Positions 25,320 to 33,748 of a stretch of 38,268 nt of DNA are shown here, piece after piece. The first letter of the stretch is position 1. Every line of letters begins with the position of its first letter. The stretch is from an uncultured Flavobacteriales bacterium (GTDB taxonomy: Bacteria; Bacteroidota; Bacteroidia; Palsa-965). The notes under the pieces were generated by a model that made no database searches, was not told where the DNA came from, and saw nothing but the letters and a program-made list of their open reading frames with translations. Location: assembly GCA_903873905.1 (NCBI GenBank), contig CAIQQJ010000112.1:1-38268 (forward strand), given 5' to 3'. Position numbers and translations under genes: made by a program.

Positions 25320-25457
25320 ATTTTTTGGAATTAGTTTGTAGCTAATTTATTAAATTAGTCTTGCCAACAATATGATGGACGCTATATTATAGGCCAAAAA
25401 CAAGAAAATGTTGAAAATTAGTTTTGAATTGCCTATGATTTGTACCCTAATCAAGAA

Positions 25458-25510
25458 GGAAATGATTCATTTCTCAATAGGAAATGATTCATTTCTCAAT
25501 AGGAAATGAT
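25458..25510. repeat. 22-bp tandem duplication at the 3' end of a membrane-protein gene
   Basis: The unit starting GGAAATGATTCATTTCTCAA occurs at 25458-25479 and again, identically, at 25480-25501. A third partial copy of nine bases (GGAAATGAT) is at 25502-25510. It spans the stop codon of the gene at 25467-26558. Because 22 is not a multiple of three, the duplication shifts the reading frame and sets the last residues. Confidence 0.85.
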
Positions 25511-26558
25511 CGAAGAGGAATAGTACGCCAATAAAATAACCCAGTGATGCTGCACGATCAGGTACCACATCGGAAAGCAGATAAGATGGAATGAAAAATG
25601 AGATGATAATGAATAACAAGATCATCAAGCCCTTTTTCCAGAATGTAATTTTTGAAACTGCTTTTCTGGAAAAACCATTTGTGTAAAGCAGAAAAAGCCC
25701 AATCAGTACAATAACGAATGGAAGATGTTTGTACCGCAGAATTGGAAAAGCCAAAGAATGAATAGTGTTGATGATTGCCTGTTGAATTCTGAAGGATGGA
25801 AGCCATCCCAATCTGTTTTGAATTCCTGGTGAAAGTACATTGATCAGAAGCGCTCCAACTATCCCTAGGATTCCTAGACCTATTGAAATTATATTCTTTT
25901 TTATAATTGAATTCTTTTTCAAGGCAAAAATGAAAAGCGAAAGAAGTATTAATAAATACATTAATGCAAATGATTCTGAAAATCCCCCGACAAGAAAAAA
26001 TAGCATTAATGAAAAAATAATCGTCTTGGCATTTTGATTTTTATTCAAAGCAAACGCAAAAGCATTCAAGGAAATGATAAATGAAATCAAATACACCCCT
26101 GTTGCTGAAACCCAGAACCAAAGCTCAACACGGCCAGCGAAGAAAAAGAAAAACAGGAATGATGTGATGAATGCCGACCAATAAATTGCTTTTTTATTAG
26201 TCAATAGATTATTTCTAAAAGTTTCAAGATATTTTTTCAGAAAATGCGCGAGTGAAATCACAAATCCACTCAGCATTATAAAATGGTAAATAAAAAACAG
26301 ATTCTCCTTGTTCTGAAAAATCCTGAATACCGAACAAAGAAAAATGTGAGAAGCCATTCTCCCATTGAATCCGTCATAAAAAAAGACAGCTGCATTCAAA
26401 ATCGATTTTTCCTTCATCACAATTTGAAACTGAAAATCGTCAACAATCAATTTGTAGTTCCAGGAAAAATAGGAGAATAATACTAACATCAAAATGATGA
26501 GGGCAGGAGGAAAGTAGCGGAGGATATTTTGAAGGTTTTCCCTATTTCGGTTATTCAT
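25467..26558 (-). CDS. Multi-pass membrane protein, possibly DUF6056 family
   Basis: The ATG at 26558 gives 363 residues and about ten hydrophobic spans. An upstream TTG at 26600 is next to the dnaK terminator and adds residues of no typical character. Conserved-looking loop motifs are KLIVDDFQFQ after the first span, FYDGFNGRMAS, GRVELWFWVSATGVYL, GGFSESFAL, NVLSPGIQNRLG and VVPDRAAS. The pattern of 'DD', 'NGR', 'SES' and 'PG..R' in periplasmic loops resembles DUF6056/GT-C-like integral membrane glycosyltransferases. I give that as a tentative assignment. The 3' end lies inside a 22-bp tandem duplication and reads NESFPIEK; with one repeat copy it would read NESFPS. Confidence 0.72.
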   Translation of the reverse strand: MNNRNRENLQNILRYFPPALIILMLVLFSYFSWNYKLIVDDFQFQIVMKEKSILNAAVFFYDGFNGRMASHIFLCSVFRIFQNKENLFFIYHFIMLSGFVISLAHFLKKYLETFRNNLLTNKKAIYWSAFITSFLFFFFFAGRVELWFWVSATGVYLISFIISLNAFAFALNKNQNAKTIIFSLMLFFLVGGFSESFALMYLLILLSLFIFALKKNSIIKKNIISIGLGILGIVGALLINVLSPGIQNRLGWLPSFRIQQAIINTIHSLAFPILRYKHLPFVIVLIGLFLLYTNGFSRKAVSKITFWKKGLMILLFIIISFFIPSYLLSDVVPDRAASLGYFIGVLFLFDHFLLRNESFPIEK

Positions 26559-26605
26559 CGAAAGGAAAGATAAGCAACAAACACAATTGAAAATTCTCAA
26601 TAGGA

Positions 26606-26638
26606 CAAAAAAAATGCCGCCCTTTCAGACAGCATTTT
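26606..26638 (-). terminator. Rho-independent terminator of dnaK
   Basis: On the minus strand AAAATGCTGTC and GGCGGCATTTT pair over 11 bp with two G-U pairs and a 6-base loop, followed by a T-run of eight counted from within the stem. It lies about 55 bases after the dnaK stop. Confidence 0.8.
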
Positions 26639-26690
26639 CTTTCTTGAATTATTCTATTTCATTTGCAATTTGAAATCTGCAAATCTGAAA

Positions 26691-28598
26691 TTACTTTTTC
26701 TCTTCCTCTTTCACTTCTTCAAATGGAACATCTGTGACATTTTCACTTCCGTTTCCTCCTGTATTTGCATCGGCGTTTGCATCAGCGCCTTGTGCACCTT
26801 CTGCACCTTTCATTGCTTCATACATTCCTTGAACAACTGTCTGCAATTTTGCAAGACCAGCATCGATGGCAGGAATGTTTTTGTCGGCATGTGCTGTTTT
26901 CAATTCAGCAAGCGCTTCCTCAATTGGTGCTTTTTTGTCTGCAGGAAGTTTGTCGCCATATTCCTTCAATTGTTTTTCAGTTTGGAAAATCAATCCGTCG
27001 GCTTGGTTTATTTTTTCTGCTTCTTCTCTTAATTTTTTATCTGATTCAGCATTTATTTCCGCTTCGCGCTTCATTTTCTCAATGTCTTCCTTGGAAAGAC
27101 CGCTTGAAGCTTCAATTCTGATGTTCTGCGATTTTCCGGTGTTCTTGTCTTTTGCACTGACATTCAAAATACCATTCGCATCAATATCAAAAGTTACTTC
27201 CACTTGTGGAACGCCACGCGGTGCTGAAGGAATTCCATCAAGTACAAAGCGTCCTAGTGTACGATTGTCTTTTGCCATTGGACGTTCACCTTGCAGAATA
27301 TGAATCTCTACAGAAGGTTGATTGTCAGAAGCAGTTGAAAATGTTTCAGATTTTTTTGTTGGAATGGTTGTATTTGCTTCGATGAGTTTTGTACAAACAC
27401 CACCATAAGTTTCAATTCCCATTGACAATGGAGTAACATCAAGCAGCAATACATCTTTCACTTCTCCTGTAAGAACACCGCCTTGAATCGCCGCACCAAT
27501 AGCAACCACTTCATCCGGATTCACACCTTTAGAAGGCGCTTTACCGAAGAATTTTTGAACTGCGTCAACGATGGCAGGAATTCGTGTTGATCCACCAACA
27601 AGAATTACTTCGTTGATATCATTCACGGAATAGCCAGAATTGGCAAGAGCAGATTTGCAGGGTTCAATTGTACGCTTGATCAAATCGTCAACGAGTTGTT
27701 CAAACTTCGCACGTGTAAGTGTGCGCACTAAGTGTTTTGGAATTCCATCCACCGGCATGATGTAGGGAAGGTTGATTTCGGTTGTAGCAGAACTCGACAA
27801 TTCGATTTTCGCTTTTTCCGCACCTTCTTTCAAACGTTGAAGTGCCATTGGATCTCTAGAAAGATCAAGACCATTTTCCGATTTGAATTCTGTAACAAGC
27901 CATTCAATAATCTTTTGATCGAAATCATCACCACCTAAGTGTGTGTCGCCATCAGTAGATTTTACTTCGAAAACGCCATCTCCCAATTCAAGAATGGAAA
28001 CGTCGTGTGTACCACCACCGCAGTCAAACACCACAATTTTCATTTCTTGATTTTTCTTGTCAAGGCCGTATGCTAATGCAGCAGCAGTAGGTTCATTGAT
28101 GATACGACGAACTTTTAATCCTGCGATTTCACCAGCTTCTTTTGTTGCCTGACGTTGTGCATCGTTAAAATAAGCGGGAACAGTAATAACAGCTTCTGTC
28201 ACTTCAGTTCCAAGATAATCTTCTGCTGTTTTCTTCATTTTCTGAAGAACCATTGCAGAAATTTCCTGTGGTGTATATTTCCGATCATCGATCAGAACGC
28301 GGGGAGAATTGTTTTCCCCTTTTACAACTTTGTAAGGAACGCGTCTGATCTCTTCAGTCACTTCCTCGAAAATATGTCCCATGAAACGTTTGATTGAATA
28401 GATCGTTTTCGTGGGATTAGTGATGGCTTGACGTTTTGCAGGATCACCCACTTTACGTTCGCCATTTTCTACAAATGCAACAATGGAAGGAGTTGTTCTA
28501 CGTCCTTCACTGTTTGGAATAACTACAGGTTCATTGCCTTCCATTACTGCAACGCAAGAGTTGGTAGTTCCTAAATCGATTCCGATAATTTTGCCCAT
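26691..28598 (-). CDS. dnaK: Molecular chaperone DnaK (Hsp70)
   Basis: DnaK binds exposed hydrophobic peptide segments and releases them through ATP cycles driven by DnaJ and GrpE. The ATG at 28598 gives the canonical start [20 protein letters not shown] and 635 residues, the normal length. The nucleotide-binding domain shows [39 protein letters not shown] and [14 protein letters not shown]. The substrate domain begins after [20 protein letters not shown] helical lid and an acidic tail ending [13 protein letters not shown] complete it. The 20 in-frame codons upstream of 28598 are not conserved. No dnaJ or grpE is adjacent. It has its own promoter and terminator. No CIRCE element (TTAGCACTC-N9-GAGTGCTAA) is visible. 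Confidence 0.98.
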   Translation of the reverse strand: MGKIIGIDLGTTNSCVAVMEGNEPVVIPNSEGRRTTPSIVAFVENGERKVGDPAKRQAITNPTKTIYSIKRFMGHIFEEVTEEIRRVPYKVVKGENNSPRVLIDDRKYTPQEISAMVLQKMKKTAEDYLGTEVTEAVITVPAYFNDAQRQATKEAGEIAGLKVRRIINEPTAAALAYGLDKKNQEMKIVVFDCGGGTHDVSILELGDGVFEVKSTDGDTHLGGDDFDQKIIEWLVTEFKSENGLDLSRDPMALQRLKEGAEKAKIELSSSATTEINLPYIMPVDGIPKHLVRTLTRAKFEQLVDDLIKRTIEPCKSALANSGYSVNDINEVILVGGSTRIPAIVDAVQKFFGKAPSKGVNPDEVVAIGAAIQGGVLTGEVKDVLLLDVTPLSMGIETYGGVCTKLIEANTTIPTKKSETFSTASDNQPSVEIHILQGERPMAKDNRTLGRFVLDGIPSAPRGVPQVEVTFDIDANGILNVSAKDKNTGKSQNIRIEASSGLSKEDIEKMKREAEINAESDKKLREEAEKINQADGLIFQTEKQLKEYGDKLPADKKAPIEEALAELKTAHADKNIPAIDAGLAKLQTVVQGMYEAMKGAEGAQGADANADANTGGNGSENVTDVPFEEVKEEEKK

Positions 28599-28617
28599 AA
28601 TTGAAAAAAGTTTAATT

Positions 28618-28646
28618 ATAATAATTGGTCTCAAGCCATTAGTCAA
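28618..28646 (-). promoter_or_regulatory. Sigma-70-like promoter for dnaK
   Basis: On the minus strand TTGACT and TATTAT are separated by exactly 17 bases, 20 bases before the dnaK ATG. This resembles the classical -35/-10 layout rather than the TAnnTTTG box seen before other genes here. The assignment is by pattern only. Confidence 0.4.
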
Positions 28647-28714
28647 TTCCTGTGCCATTGGGTTTATTGGCAGAAAAGGAGGTCAACATATCATTTATAG
28701 GACTTATTTTAATG

Positions 28715-28746
28715 ACAAAACGGCACTCTTTACAGAAATGCCGTTT
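28715..28746 (-). terminator. Hairpin terminator of the 28767 lipoprotein gene
   Basis: AAACGGCA and TGCCGTTT (28718-28725 and 28739-28746) form a perfect 8-bp stem with a 13-base loop. On the minus strand a short TTTT run closes it, 20 bases after the stop at 28767. The weak T-run lowers confidence. Confidence 0.6.
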
Positions 28747-28766
28747 ATCAATATCTGGAATTATTT

Positions 28767-29837
28767 TTATTGGCAGCCAGGGGGAAGATCAAGATTATTG
28801 GTGATATGTTCATTGCGATCCAAAAATTTGAGATGACAGGAATACTGTCCCATTGCAAGCGTGTCTTTTGTAGGCAAGGTGAGTGCCATCTCGTTGCTAA
28901 ACTTCTGGTAACGAGAAGAAAAAAGACCTAAACCATTATTGATATTTGTGTAAAGGGGTTTTTCTTGAACCAAAGAAGTGGAAGGTCCATTGACTGTCAT
29001 ATAGGTTTGAAGCTCTTCACCTCCTGCAAAAATTACAAATTCCATATAGTCTGATTCACGCGCGCTAACGTTTGGATCAGCAGTAATGATGCTCGATAAG
29101 TATCTATAAAAAGAATTTGGATCGAAACGAATTCCTTGTGGTTCTGTTGCCAAGTTGGAATCAACAGATAAGGAGCTAAGCATCCAATCTGGCGTTACTT
29201 TCAATGTAATGTTATTACTCAAATCTCTTTCTTTATAGTGAAATCTAGCAGCTACTTGGTACACACGTGCCTTTAAGGTTCCAGTCCATTGAACATCAAC
29301 CATGGAGTTAGACATGATTTTTCTAATGTCAATCTGATTTCCTGTAGGTCGGGTAATATTGAAACTGTCAATCATCGAAGTTGTTGCCGACGCGCTATTA
29401 CCACTTAGGCTATTATTAATAACAAGATGGTATTTATGTGAAGTATTTACCAAAACAGTGTTATGATGATGGATATCCAAAGGCGTACTCAAAGAATAAA
29501 TAACATATTCCGGTGCGTAAAAATCACCTAGGTCCTTATTCGTGATTGTGTCTGGGCTTAAATGGTAAATATTTATTGGAACTCCATTTGAACCTAATTC
29601 CTGTAACCACACATCCATTGAATTGGTGTAATTAATGGAATCATAATTCTGAGCCATTGTAAGCGCATTGTCGGGGCCAAGAAAAGCTTTTTCAATGCGA
29701 ACATATTGTTTTGCTTGTGATTGATCGAGTAAACAATAAACAACTGATGTTTCCTTCCAATTATCCAGAATGTCAAGTTTGGTGCTACAGGTTGTAAAAA
29801 CCAAAGCAAGGGAACAAAAAATAAAAAGTTTTTTCAT
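28767..29837 (-). CDS. Putative lipoprotein, paralogue of the 32607-33605 gene
   Basis: This 356-residue protein has a signal sequence ending FTTC-STKLDI, with C17 as the likely lipidated cysteine. The lipobox is relaxed, as is common in Bacteroidota. I do not recognise a named family. It is clearly paralogous to the protein encoded at 32607-33605: KQYVRIEKAFLGPDNALTMA here matches HYVRVSKVFLGEGSALVMAQ there. KPLYTNINNGLGLFSSR here matches LPIFTNIHGGYGLFSSR near the C-terminus. It is divergent from the T9SS propeller gene and has a TATGTTTG box upstream. A surface or periplasmic role with the propeller protein is an inference from context. Confidence 0.8.
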   Translation of the reverse strand: MKKLFIFCSLALVFTTCSTKLDILDNWKETSVVYCLLDQSQAKQYVRIEKAFLGPDNALTMAQNYDSINYTNSMDVWLQELGSNGVPINIYHLSPDTITNKDLGDFYAPEYVIYSLSTPLDIHHHNTVLVNTSHKYHLVINNSLSGNSASATTSMIDSFNITRPTGNQIDIRKIMSNSMVDVQWTGTLKARVYQVAARFHYKERDLSNNITLKVTPDWMLSSLSVDSNLATEPQGIRFDPNSFYRYLSSIITADPNVSARESDYMEFVIFAGGEELQTYMTVNGPSTSLVQEKPLYTNINNGLGLFSSRYQKFSNEMALTLPTKDTLAMGQYSCHLKFLDRNEHITNNLDLPPGCQ

Positions 29838-29874
29838 GCTGATTTGATTGGGCGGAGGTCAATTAAATGTGGTG

Positions 29875-29882
29875 CAAACATA
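29875..29882 (-). promoter_or_regulatory. -7 promoter box of the 28767 lipoprotein gene
   Basis: On the minus strand this reads TATGTTTG, matching TAnnTTTG. It lies 37 bases before the ATG at 29837, a normal leader length. Confidence 0.5.
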
Positions 29883-29910
29883 CCAATTTTTTTCGCGGCC
29901 ATTGAACACC

Positions 29911-29918
29911 TATATTTG
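29911..29918 (+). promoter_or_regulatory. -7 promoter box of the T9SS propeller gene
   Basis: TATATTTG matches TAnnTTTG. Transcription would start just after 29921, which argues against the first ATG at 29921 and for the ATG at 29951 that opens the signal peptide. It is back to back with the box at 29875-29882. Confidence 0.5.
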
Positions 29919-29950
29919 AAATGGCATTCCTGCCCTTACCAACGGTCAAA

Positions 29951-32395
29951 ATGAAGAGATTACTGGTTATTGCCCTGTTCCTTTTTGCAGGTAAAATTGC
30001 TCTAGCACAAATTGCCGATACCACTTTGTGGATGCCAAATGGTACCGTAAATGCCTTGCTTTTACGTGACAGTTTACTGTATGTCGGTGGCGATTTTGAT
30101 CAGGTAAGTCCTGTAGTTGGTCATTTTGTGGCGGTTGATTCTTCCAGTGCAATTGTCTTAACTCCTTTTCCATTTGTAAAAGGAAAGATCAATTGCATGG
30201 TAAGAGATTCCAAGGGATATGTTTATGTTGGAGGAAATTTTTCGAAGGTTGGAAATTATAATTGCGAAAATCTTTTCCGTTTAACTCCTCAGGGAAATTT
30301 CGATCCAAACTTCATTTATATTCCCAACGGCGAAGTATTTGTTTTATCAATTTATGATGACACGCTTTATTTGGGAGGCAATTTCAGTTCCATAGGAGGA
30401 TTTGGTCGTGGGCGAGGAGCTGCGATTTCGCTCACGATGAATTATATGACAATGGTCTATTCGGATTCTTTACTTCCATTTGATCCAAATTCCGATGGAC
30501 CTATTTATGCAATTTGTCCTGATACATTAAGCCATCAATTAATTGTTGGAGGAGACTTTCTTCACATCGGCGGTGGCCTAATTGCAAATCTCTGTAAACT
30601 GTTTTTGAGCACAGGGCAATATGTTCCTTCTGGAAATTCTGTTTGGACGGCAGTTCCTCAAGTATTCGGACCGGTTCGTTCAATTGCTGTGCATCGAAAT
30701 AAAATTTATGTAGCAGGAGATTTTGATTCTTTTGCATCAACGATTCGAAAAGGAATTGGAGTGCTTAGTCCAAACGGGCATTTACTTACTCTTGATGTTC
30801 CTTCCGGAAATACTTATGATGCAGGTTTGAACGGTCATGTTCGCGACATAAAATTTGTTGGAAATAAATTGTTTATCGGTGGAAATTTTTCAGTCGCTGA
30901 CGGACATATTCGAAATAATCTGGCTTGTCTCGATACTTTTTTAAATGTTCTTCCATGGAATCCATCAGCAGATGGACAAGTTTATAATCTTGCACCTTGG
31001 GATACAACTTCAATTTGTGTTGGCGGAGCATTTCACATGGTAGGAGCAGACACTTGTTATTATGCAGCGCTTGTTGAGTTAGATTCATTGGGAACTGTTC
31101 ATCATTGGAATCCGAAATTCGATGGAGCCGTTTACGCAACATTGCCTGCTTCAACTGGAGGAAAAGTTTGGGCTGGTGGTGATTTTATTGGAGCAGGAGG
31201 AATTTTATGCAATAATCTTGTCGCGATAAATACCAATACAAAAGCTCCAAATAATTGGCGTCCAAAAATAAATTATCCTGTTTCTACTTTATTTGCGGAT
31301 AGTTTCAATCTTTTTTTAGCTGGAGATTTTACGCAAATAAATAGTTTGCCTAGAATTGGAATTGCATCTTTTAATTTGTCAAACGGGAATTTAAATTCTT
31401 TCAATCCAGGTGTGAATGGAGCAATTCGTACAATGGCATCTTCGAATTCACAATTGTTGATTGGAGGGAATTTTACCAACGTTGGAGGACAATTGCGTGA
31501 CAATATTGCTTGTGTTGATATTAATTCAGGAACAACTACTGCTTGGAATCCAGGTTGTGCAGGAACGGTAAATAAAATTATCATCGATGGCGATCATGTT
31601 TATGTTGGTGGATTTTTTTCGCAAACAGGAGGGCAGTTCAGAGATAATCTTGCACGATTGAGTTTGGCAACAGGAATCGCAGATTGGACTTGGGCTTGTA
31701 ATACCGACAATGGAATTTACGATATGGATTTGTATAACGGAGCATTACTGATTGGAGGATGGTTTCAAAATGTATCAGGACAAGCAAGAACATATGCCGC
31801 ATCGGTGGACACAATTTCGGGAAGTCTCTTGCCATTCAATCCTTTTTTCAGCAATTATATCCGAGAATTTGAAAGATATAATCAAGACCTTTTTATTTCT
31901 GGCGTTTTTTCAACTGTTAGTGGAAATATTTTGCGACCGAATCTTTGTGATTATGATTTTACCAATGCGGCATTTGATTCGTGGACACCAGTTCCAAATT
32001 CATTTCCATATACAATGCAGGCTTCACAAAATTGGTTGTACATCGGAGGCTCCTTTCAAAGCGTGGGATATCAATATCATCCGAATCTTGATCGGATTAG
32101 TATTAATTGGGTGACGGGGATTTCTGAAAATAATTTGCCGCAAATATCTGGAATAAAAATATTCCCAAATCCAACAAATGAAATTGTTTATGTGTCGCTT
32201 GAAAATGGTTGGAGAAAATCAAAAACAATTCAAGTGATGGATATCAACGGACAAATTGTAATGGAGGAAAATGTATCTTCCTTTCAAAATATTTTCTATT
32301 CTCTCAATTTATCGGAATTGTCTTCTGGAATTTATGTTGTGCGTGTTTTGGACAATGATGGAAATGAAAGTTCAGCGCGAGTGGTGAAGAATTGA
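29951..32395 (+). CDS. Secreted beta-propeller repeat protein with T9SS sorting domain
   Basis: The ATG at 29951 gives 814 residues starting with signal peptide MKRLLVIALFLFAGKIALAQ. About fourteen repeats follow, each carrying a 'YVGGxF' core: LYVGGDFDQVS, VYVGGNFSKVG, LYLGGNFSSIGG, LIVGGDFLHIGG, LFIGGNFSVADG, VWAGGDFIGAGG, LLIGGNFTNVGG, VYVGGFFSQTGG, LLIGGWFQNVSG and others. This is the delta-60/DUF5122 type of propeller repeat. The C-terminal T9SS sorting domain begins IKIFPNPTNEIVYVSLENG and ends in GIYVVRVLDNDGNESSARVV. The protein should be exported across the outer membrane and anchored or released. It lies between two minus-strand paralogous lipoprotein genes. The repeats are near-regular in DNA too, so recombination between them is possible. 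Confidence 0.9.
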   Translation: MKRLLVIALFLFAGKIALAQIADTTLWMPNGTVNALLLRDSLLYVGGDFDQVSPVVGHFVAVDSSSAIVLTPFPFVKGKINCMVRDSKGYVYVGGNFSKVGNYNCENLFRLTPQGNFDPNFIYIPNGEVFVLSIYDDTLYLGGNFSSIGGFGRGRGAAISLTMNYMTMVYSDSLLPFDPNSDGPIYAICPDTLSHQLIVGGDFLHIGGGLIANLCKLFLSTGQYVPSGNSVWTAVPQVFGPVRSIAVHRNKIYVAGDFDSFASTIRKGIGVLSPNGHLLTLDVPSGNTYDAGLNGHVRDIKFVGNKLFIGGNFSVADGHIRNNLACLDTFLNVLPWNPSADGQVYNLAPWDTTSICVGGAFHMVGADTCYYAALVELDSLGTVHHWNPKFDGAVYATLPASTGGKVWAGGDFIGAGGILCNNLVAINTNTKAPNNWRPKINYPVSTLFADSFNLFLAGDFTQINSLPRIGIASFNLSNGNLNSFNPGVNGAIRTMASSNSQLLIGGNFTNVGGQLRDNIACVDINSGTTTAWNPGCAGTVNKIIIDGDHVYVGGFFSQTGGQFRDNLARLSLATGIADWTWACNTDNGIYDMDLYNGALLIGGWFQNVSGQARTYAASVDTISGSLLPFNPFFSNYIREFERYNQDLFISGVFSTVSGNILRPNLCDYDFTNAAFDSWTPVPNSFPYTMQASQNWLYIGGSFQSVGYQYHPNLDRISINWVTGISENNLPQISGIKIFPNPTNEIVYVSLENGWRKSKTIQVMDINGQIVMEENVSSFQNIFYSLNLSELSSGIYVVRVLDNDGNESSARVVKN

Positions 32396-32606
32396 AAATG
32401 ATTTCCAATTTGTTGATTTCCAATTTTCAATTGTTTTTGCGTGAGGGATTGAGGTATTGTTGGAGCTCTTTTTTTGATTTTTCTTCAAAAAAAAGCGACT
32501 GCCGAAAGCCCGACCTGACGAAGGAAGGGCACGCCCAAAATAAAAAAAGGTGGCAGTCAAAAAAGCGGCAGGAGGTAGTGGAATTATTTATTCGAGGAAT
32601 TTCTCT
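32396..32606. other. Convergent intergenic region with GC-rich repeat
   Basis: No gene is convincing here. The region begins with AT-rich sequence, including a CTTTTTTTGA/TCAAAAAAAAG near-palindrome around 32468-32495. It then holds the GC-rich structured element at 32495-32558. A small 79-codon plus-strand frame across it is judged spurious. Confidence 0.6.
32495..32558. repeat. GC-rich REP-like palindromic element (copy 1)
   Basis: GACTGCC (32497-32503) and GGCAGTC (32552-32558) are exact inverted repeats bracketing a GC-rich core. On the minus strand the core reads GGGCGTGCCC, then about 10 bases, then GGTCGGGCTTTCGGC. This stands out in AT-rich DNA. Core blocks 'TGCCC' and 'GGGCTTT' recur at 37030-37060. 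I recall similar GGGCGTGCCC…GGTCGGGCT elements dispersed in Bacteroidota genomes, but cannot verify copy number here. Confidence 0.6.
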
Positions 32607-33605
32607 TCAACGAATAAAATTCAATCCGTAGGTAATTGGATTTACACGCAATTGATAACGTGTGTCGGAATCAAGACTGTAATCGCGCAGGGTGGTGGTG
32701 GTGCGGGAAGAAAATAATCCATAACCTCCATGAATATTTGTGAAAATAGGAAGTGCTGCTGTAGAATTGTTATTGGAATTCGTCACATCAATATAGGTTG
32801 CAAAATCTTGTGCGGCTGCATTGAAAATGAAATCTATTTTTCCGGAAATTCTCCTGACGTAAAGATTGCTCGGAATTCTTTGGGCAAGTACCTTGAGAAA
32901 ATAATCTCTTCGCATGGTCATCGACATACTTTGATTTCCTGCGTCTTCCAAAGCATCGATATTACCAACTTCCCAATCAATATAATGTTCTGAAATCTGC
33001 GTTGTGTCGAACGTGAACTCTTCACTATAATGAAAACGGATTTTAAAATTGTAACGTAAACCATAAGTGCCCGATTTCCATTTGAAGCGGATGGATGTTG
33101 TATCCCAAAAATTCAATGGCATAAAATTGTTGGATGGATTTGTCATTTGAACATCCTGAACAATTGGTGTTTCTGCATAAATCGAAGTTCCTTTTACAAG
33201 ATCAAGAACTTTTAATTTATAAGTGCTTCCATCTTTCAAAACAGGAAATATTCCACGATACAATACCTGATAGGGATTATGAAAAACGCCAGAGTCACGT
33301 GGAATTAATGTGTCAGCAGAAAGAACATAATTCTGCATTTGTAATCCATTTTTCCATTCTTCAATGGTTACATGGACCGTTCCAATTGGAAAACTGATTG
33401 TATCCTGATTCTGTGCCATTACCAATGCGCTACCTTCACCAAGAAAAACTTTCGAGACGCGAACGTAATGCACACTGTCGGCAGGATTCAGAAGTCCGTA
33501 ACAAACAAGTGCTGCATGGTAATTATCGAGTAGTTCAATATCGTTTTTGCATCCTCCGAAAAGAAGAATAAAGCTGACCAATATGCTAATGCAAAAAGTG
33601 CGCAT
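32607..33605 (-). CDS. Putative lipoprotein, paralogue of the 28767-29837 gene
   Basis: The protein is 332 residues with a signal sequence ending LLFGGC-KNDIELL; the Cys at 19 is the probable lipid attachment site. It shares with the other lipoprotein the order DxxxLDNY/W, 'YGLLNPADSVHYVRVSKVFL', 'ALVMAQNQDTISF', 'RFKWKSGTYGLRYNFKIRFHY' and 'PIFTNIHGGYGLFSSR'. Identity is moderate, so the duplication is not recent. I do not recognise a named family. It converges on the T9SS propeller gene and the GC-rich element lies between them. The pair may be surface-exposed partners of the propeller protein, but only the arrangement supports this. Confidence 0.8.
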   Translation of the reverse strand: MRTFCISILVSFILLFGGCKNDIELLDNYHAALVCYGLLNPADSVHYVRVSKVFLGEGSALVMAQNQDTISFPIGTVHVTIEEWKNGLQMQNYVLSADTLIPRDSGVFHNPYQVLYRGIFPVLKDGSTYKLKVLDLVKGTSIYAETPIVQDVQMTNPSNNFMPLNFWDTTSIRFKWKSGTYGLRYNFKIRFHYSEEFTFDTTQISEHYIDWEVGNIDALEDAGNQSMSMTMRRDYFLKVLAQRIPSNLYVRRISGKIDFIFNAAAQDFATYIDVTNSNNNSTAALPIFTNIHGGYGLFSSRTTTTLRDYSLDSDTRYQLRVNPITYGLNFIR

Positions 33606-33651
33606 GATATTTCAGAAAGAAGTGAATTGAACTTTTCGATCTAAAGATCGT

Positions 33652-33700
33652 AAAAAACAGGGATTGTATTCGATTTCATTTAGTAAGAAAATTCCCCTGT
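33652..33700 (-). terminator. Possible terminator of the KUP transporter gene
   Basis: On the minus strand ACAGGGGA pairs with TCCCTGT with one bulged G, a long loop of about 29 bases, then TTTTTT. It lies about 50 bases after the KUP stop at 33749. The long loop makes this moderate. Confidence 0.45.
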
Positions 33701-33748
33701 GAAATAGCAATACTAGGATTTCATTTGATGGGAATTTGTGCGGATATA

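Noticed and set aside
25458-25510. Possible CRISPR-like repeat
   Set aside because: The copies are directly adjacent with no spacers, and no cas genes are present.
26559-26600. TTG start for the membrane protein at 25467
   Set aside because: It lies within six bases of the dnaK terminator, and the added residues have no typical character; the ATG at 26558 is preferred.
26670-27303. Long plus-strand frames antisense to dnaK
   Set aside because: They are shadows of the strongly biased dnaK codons and have no recognisable protein features.
28599-28658. Upstream extension of dnaK by 20 codons
   Set aside because: DnaK proteins start at [14 protein letters not shown]; the extension covers the likely promoter.
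32392-32631. 79-codon plus-strand frame between the propeller and lipoprotein genes
   Set aside because: It runs through the GC-rich palindromic element, has a low-complexity Lys-rich product and no plausible start signal.
33638-33650. CGATC/GATCG mini-palindrome upstream of the 32607 lipoprotein
   Set aside because: A five-bp stem with a four-base loop is too small to call as a terminator or operator.
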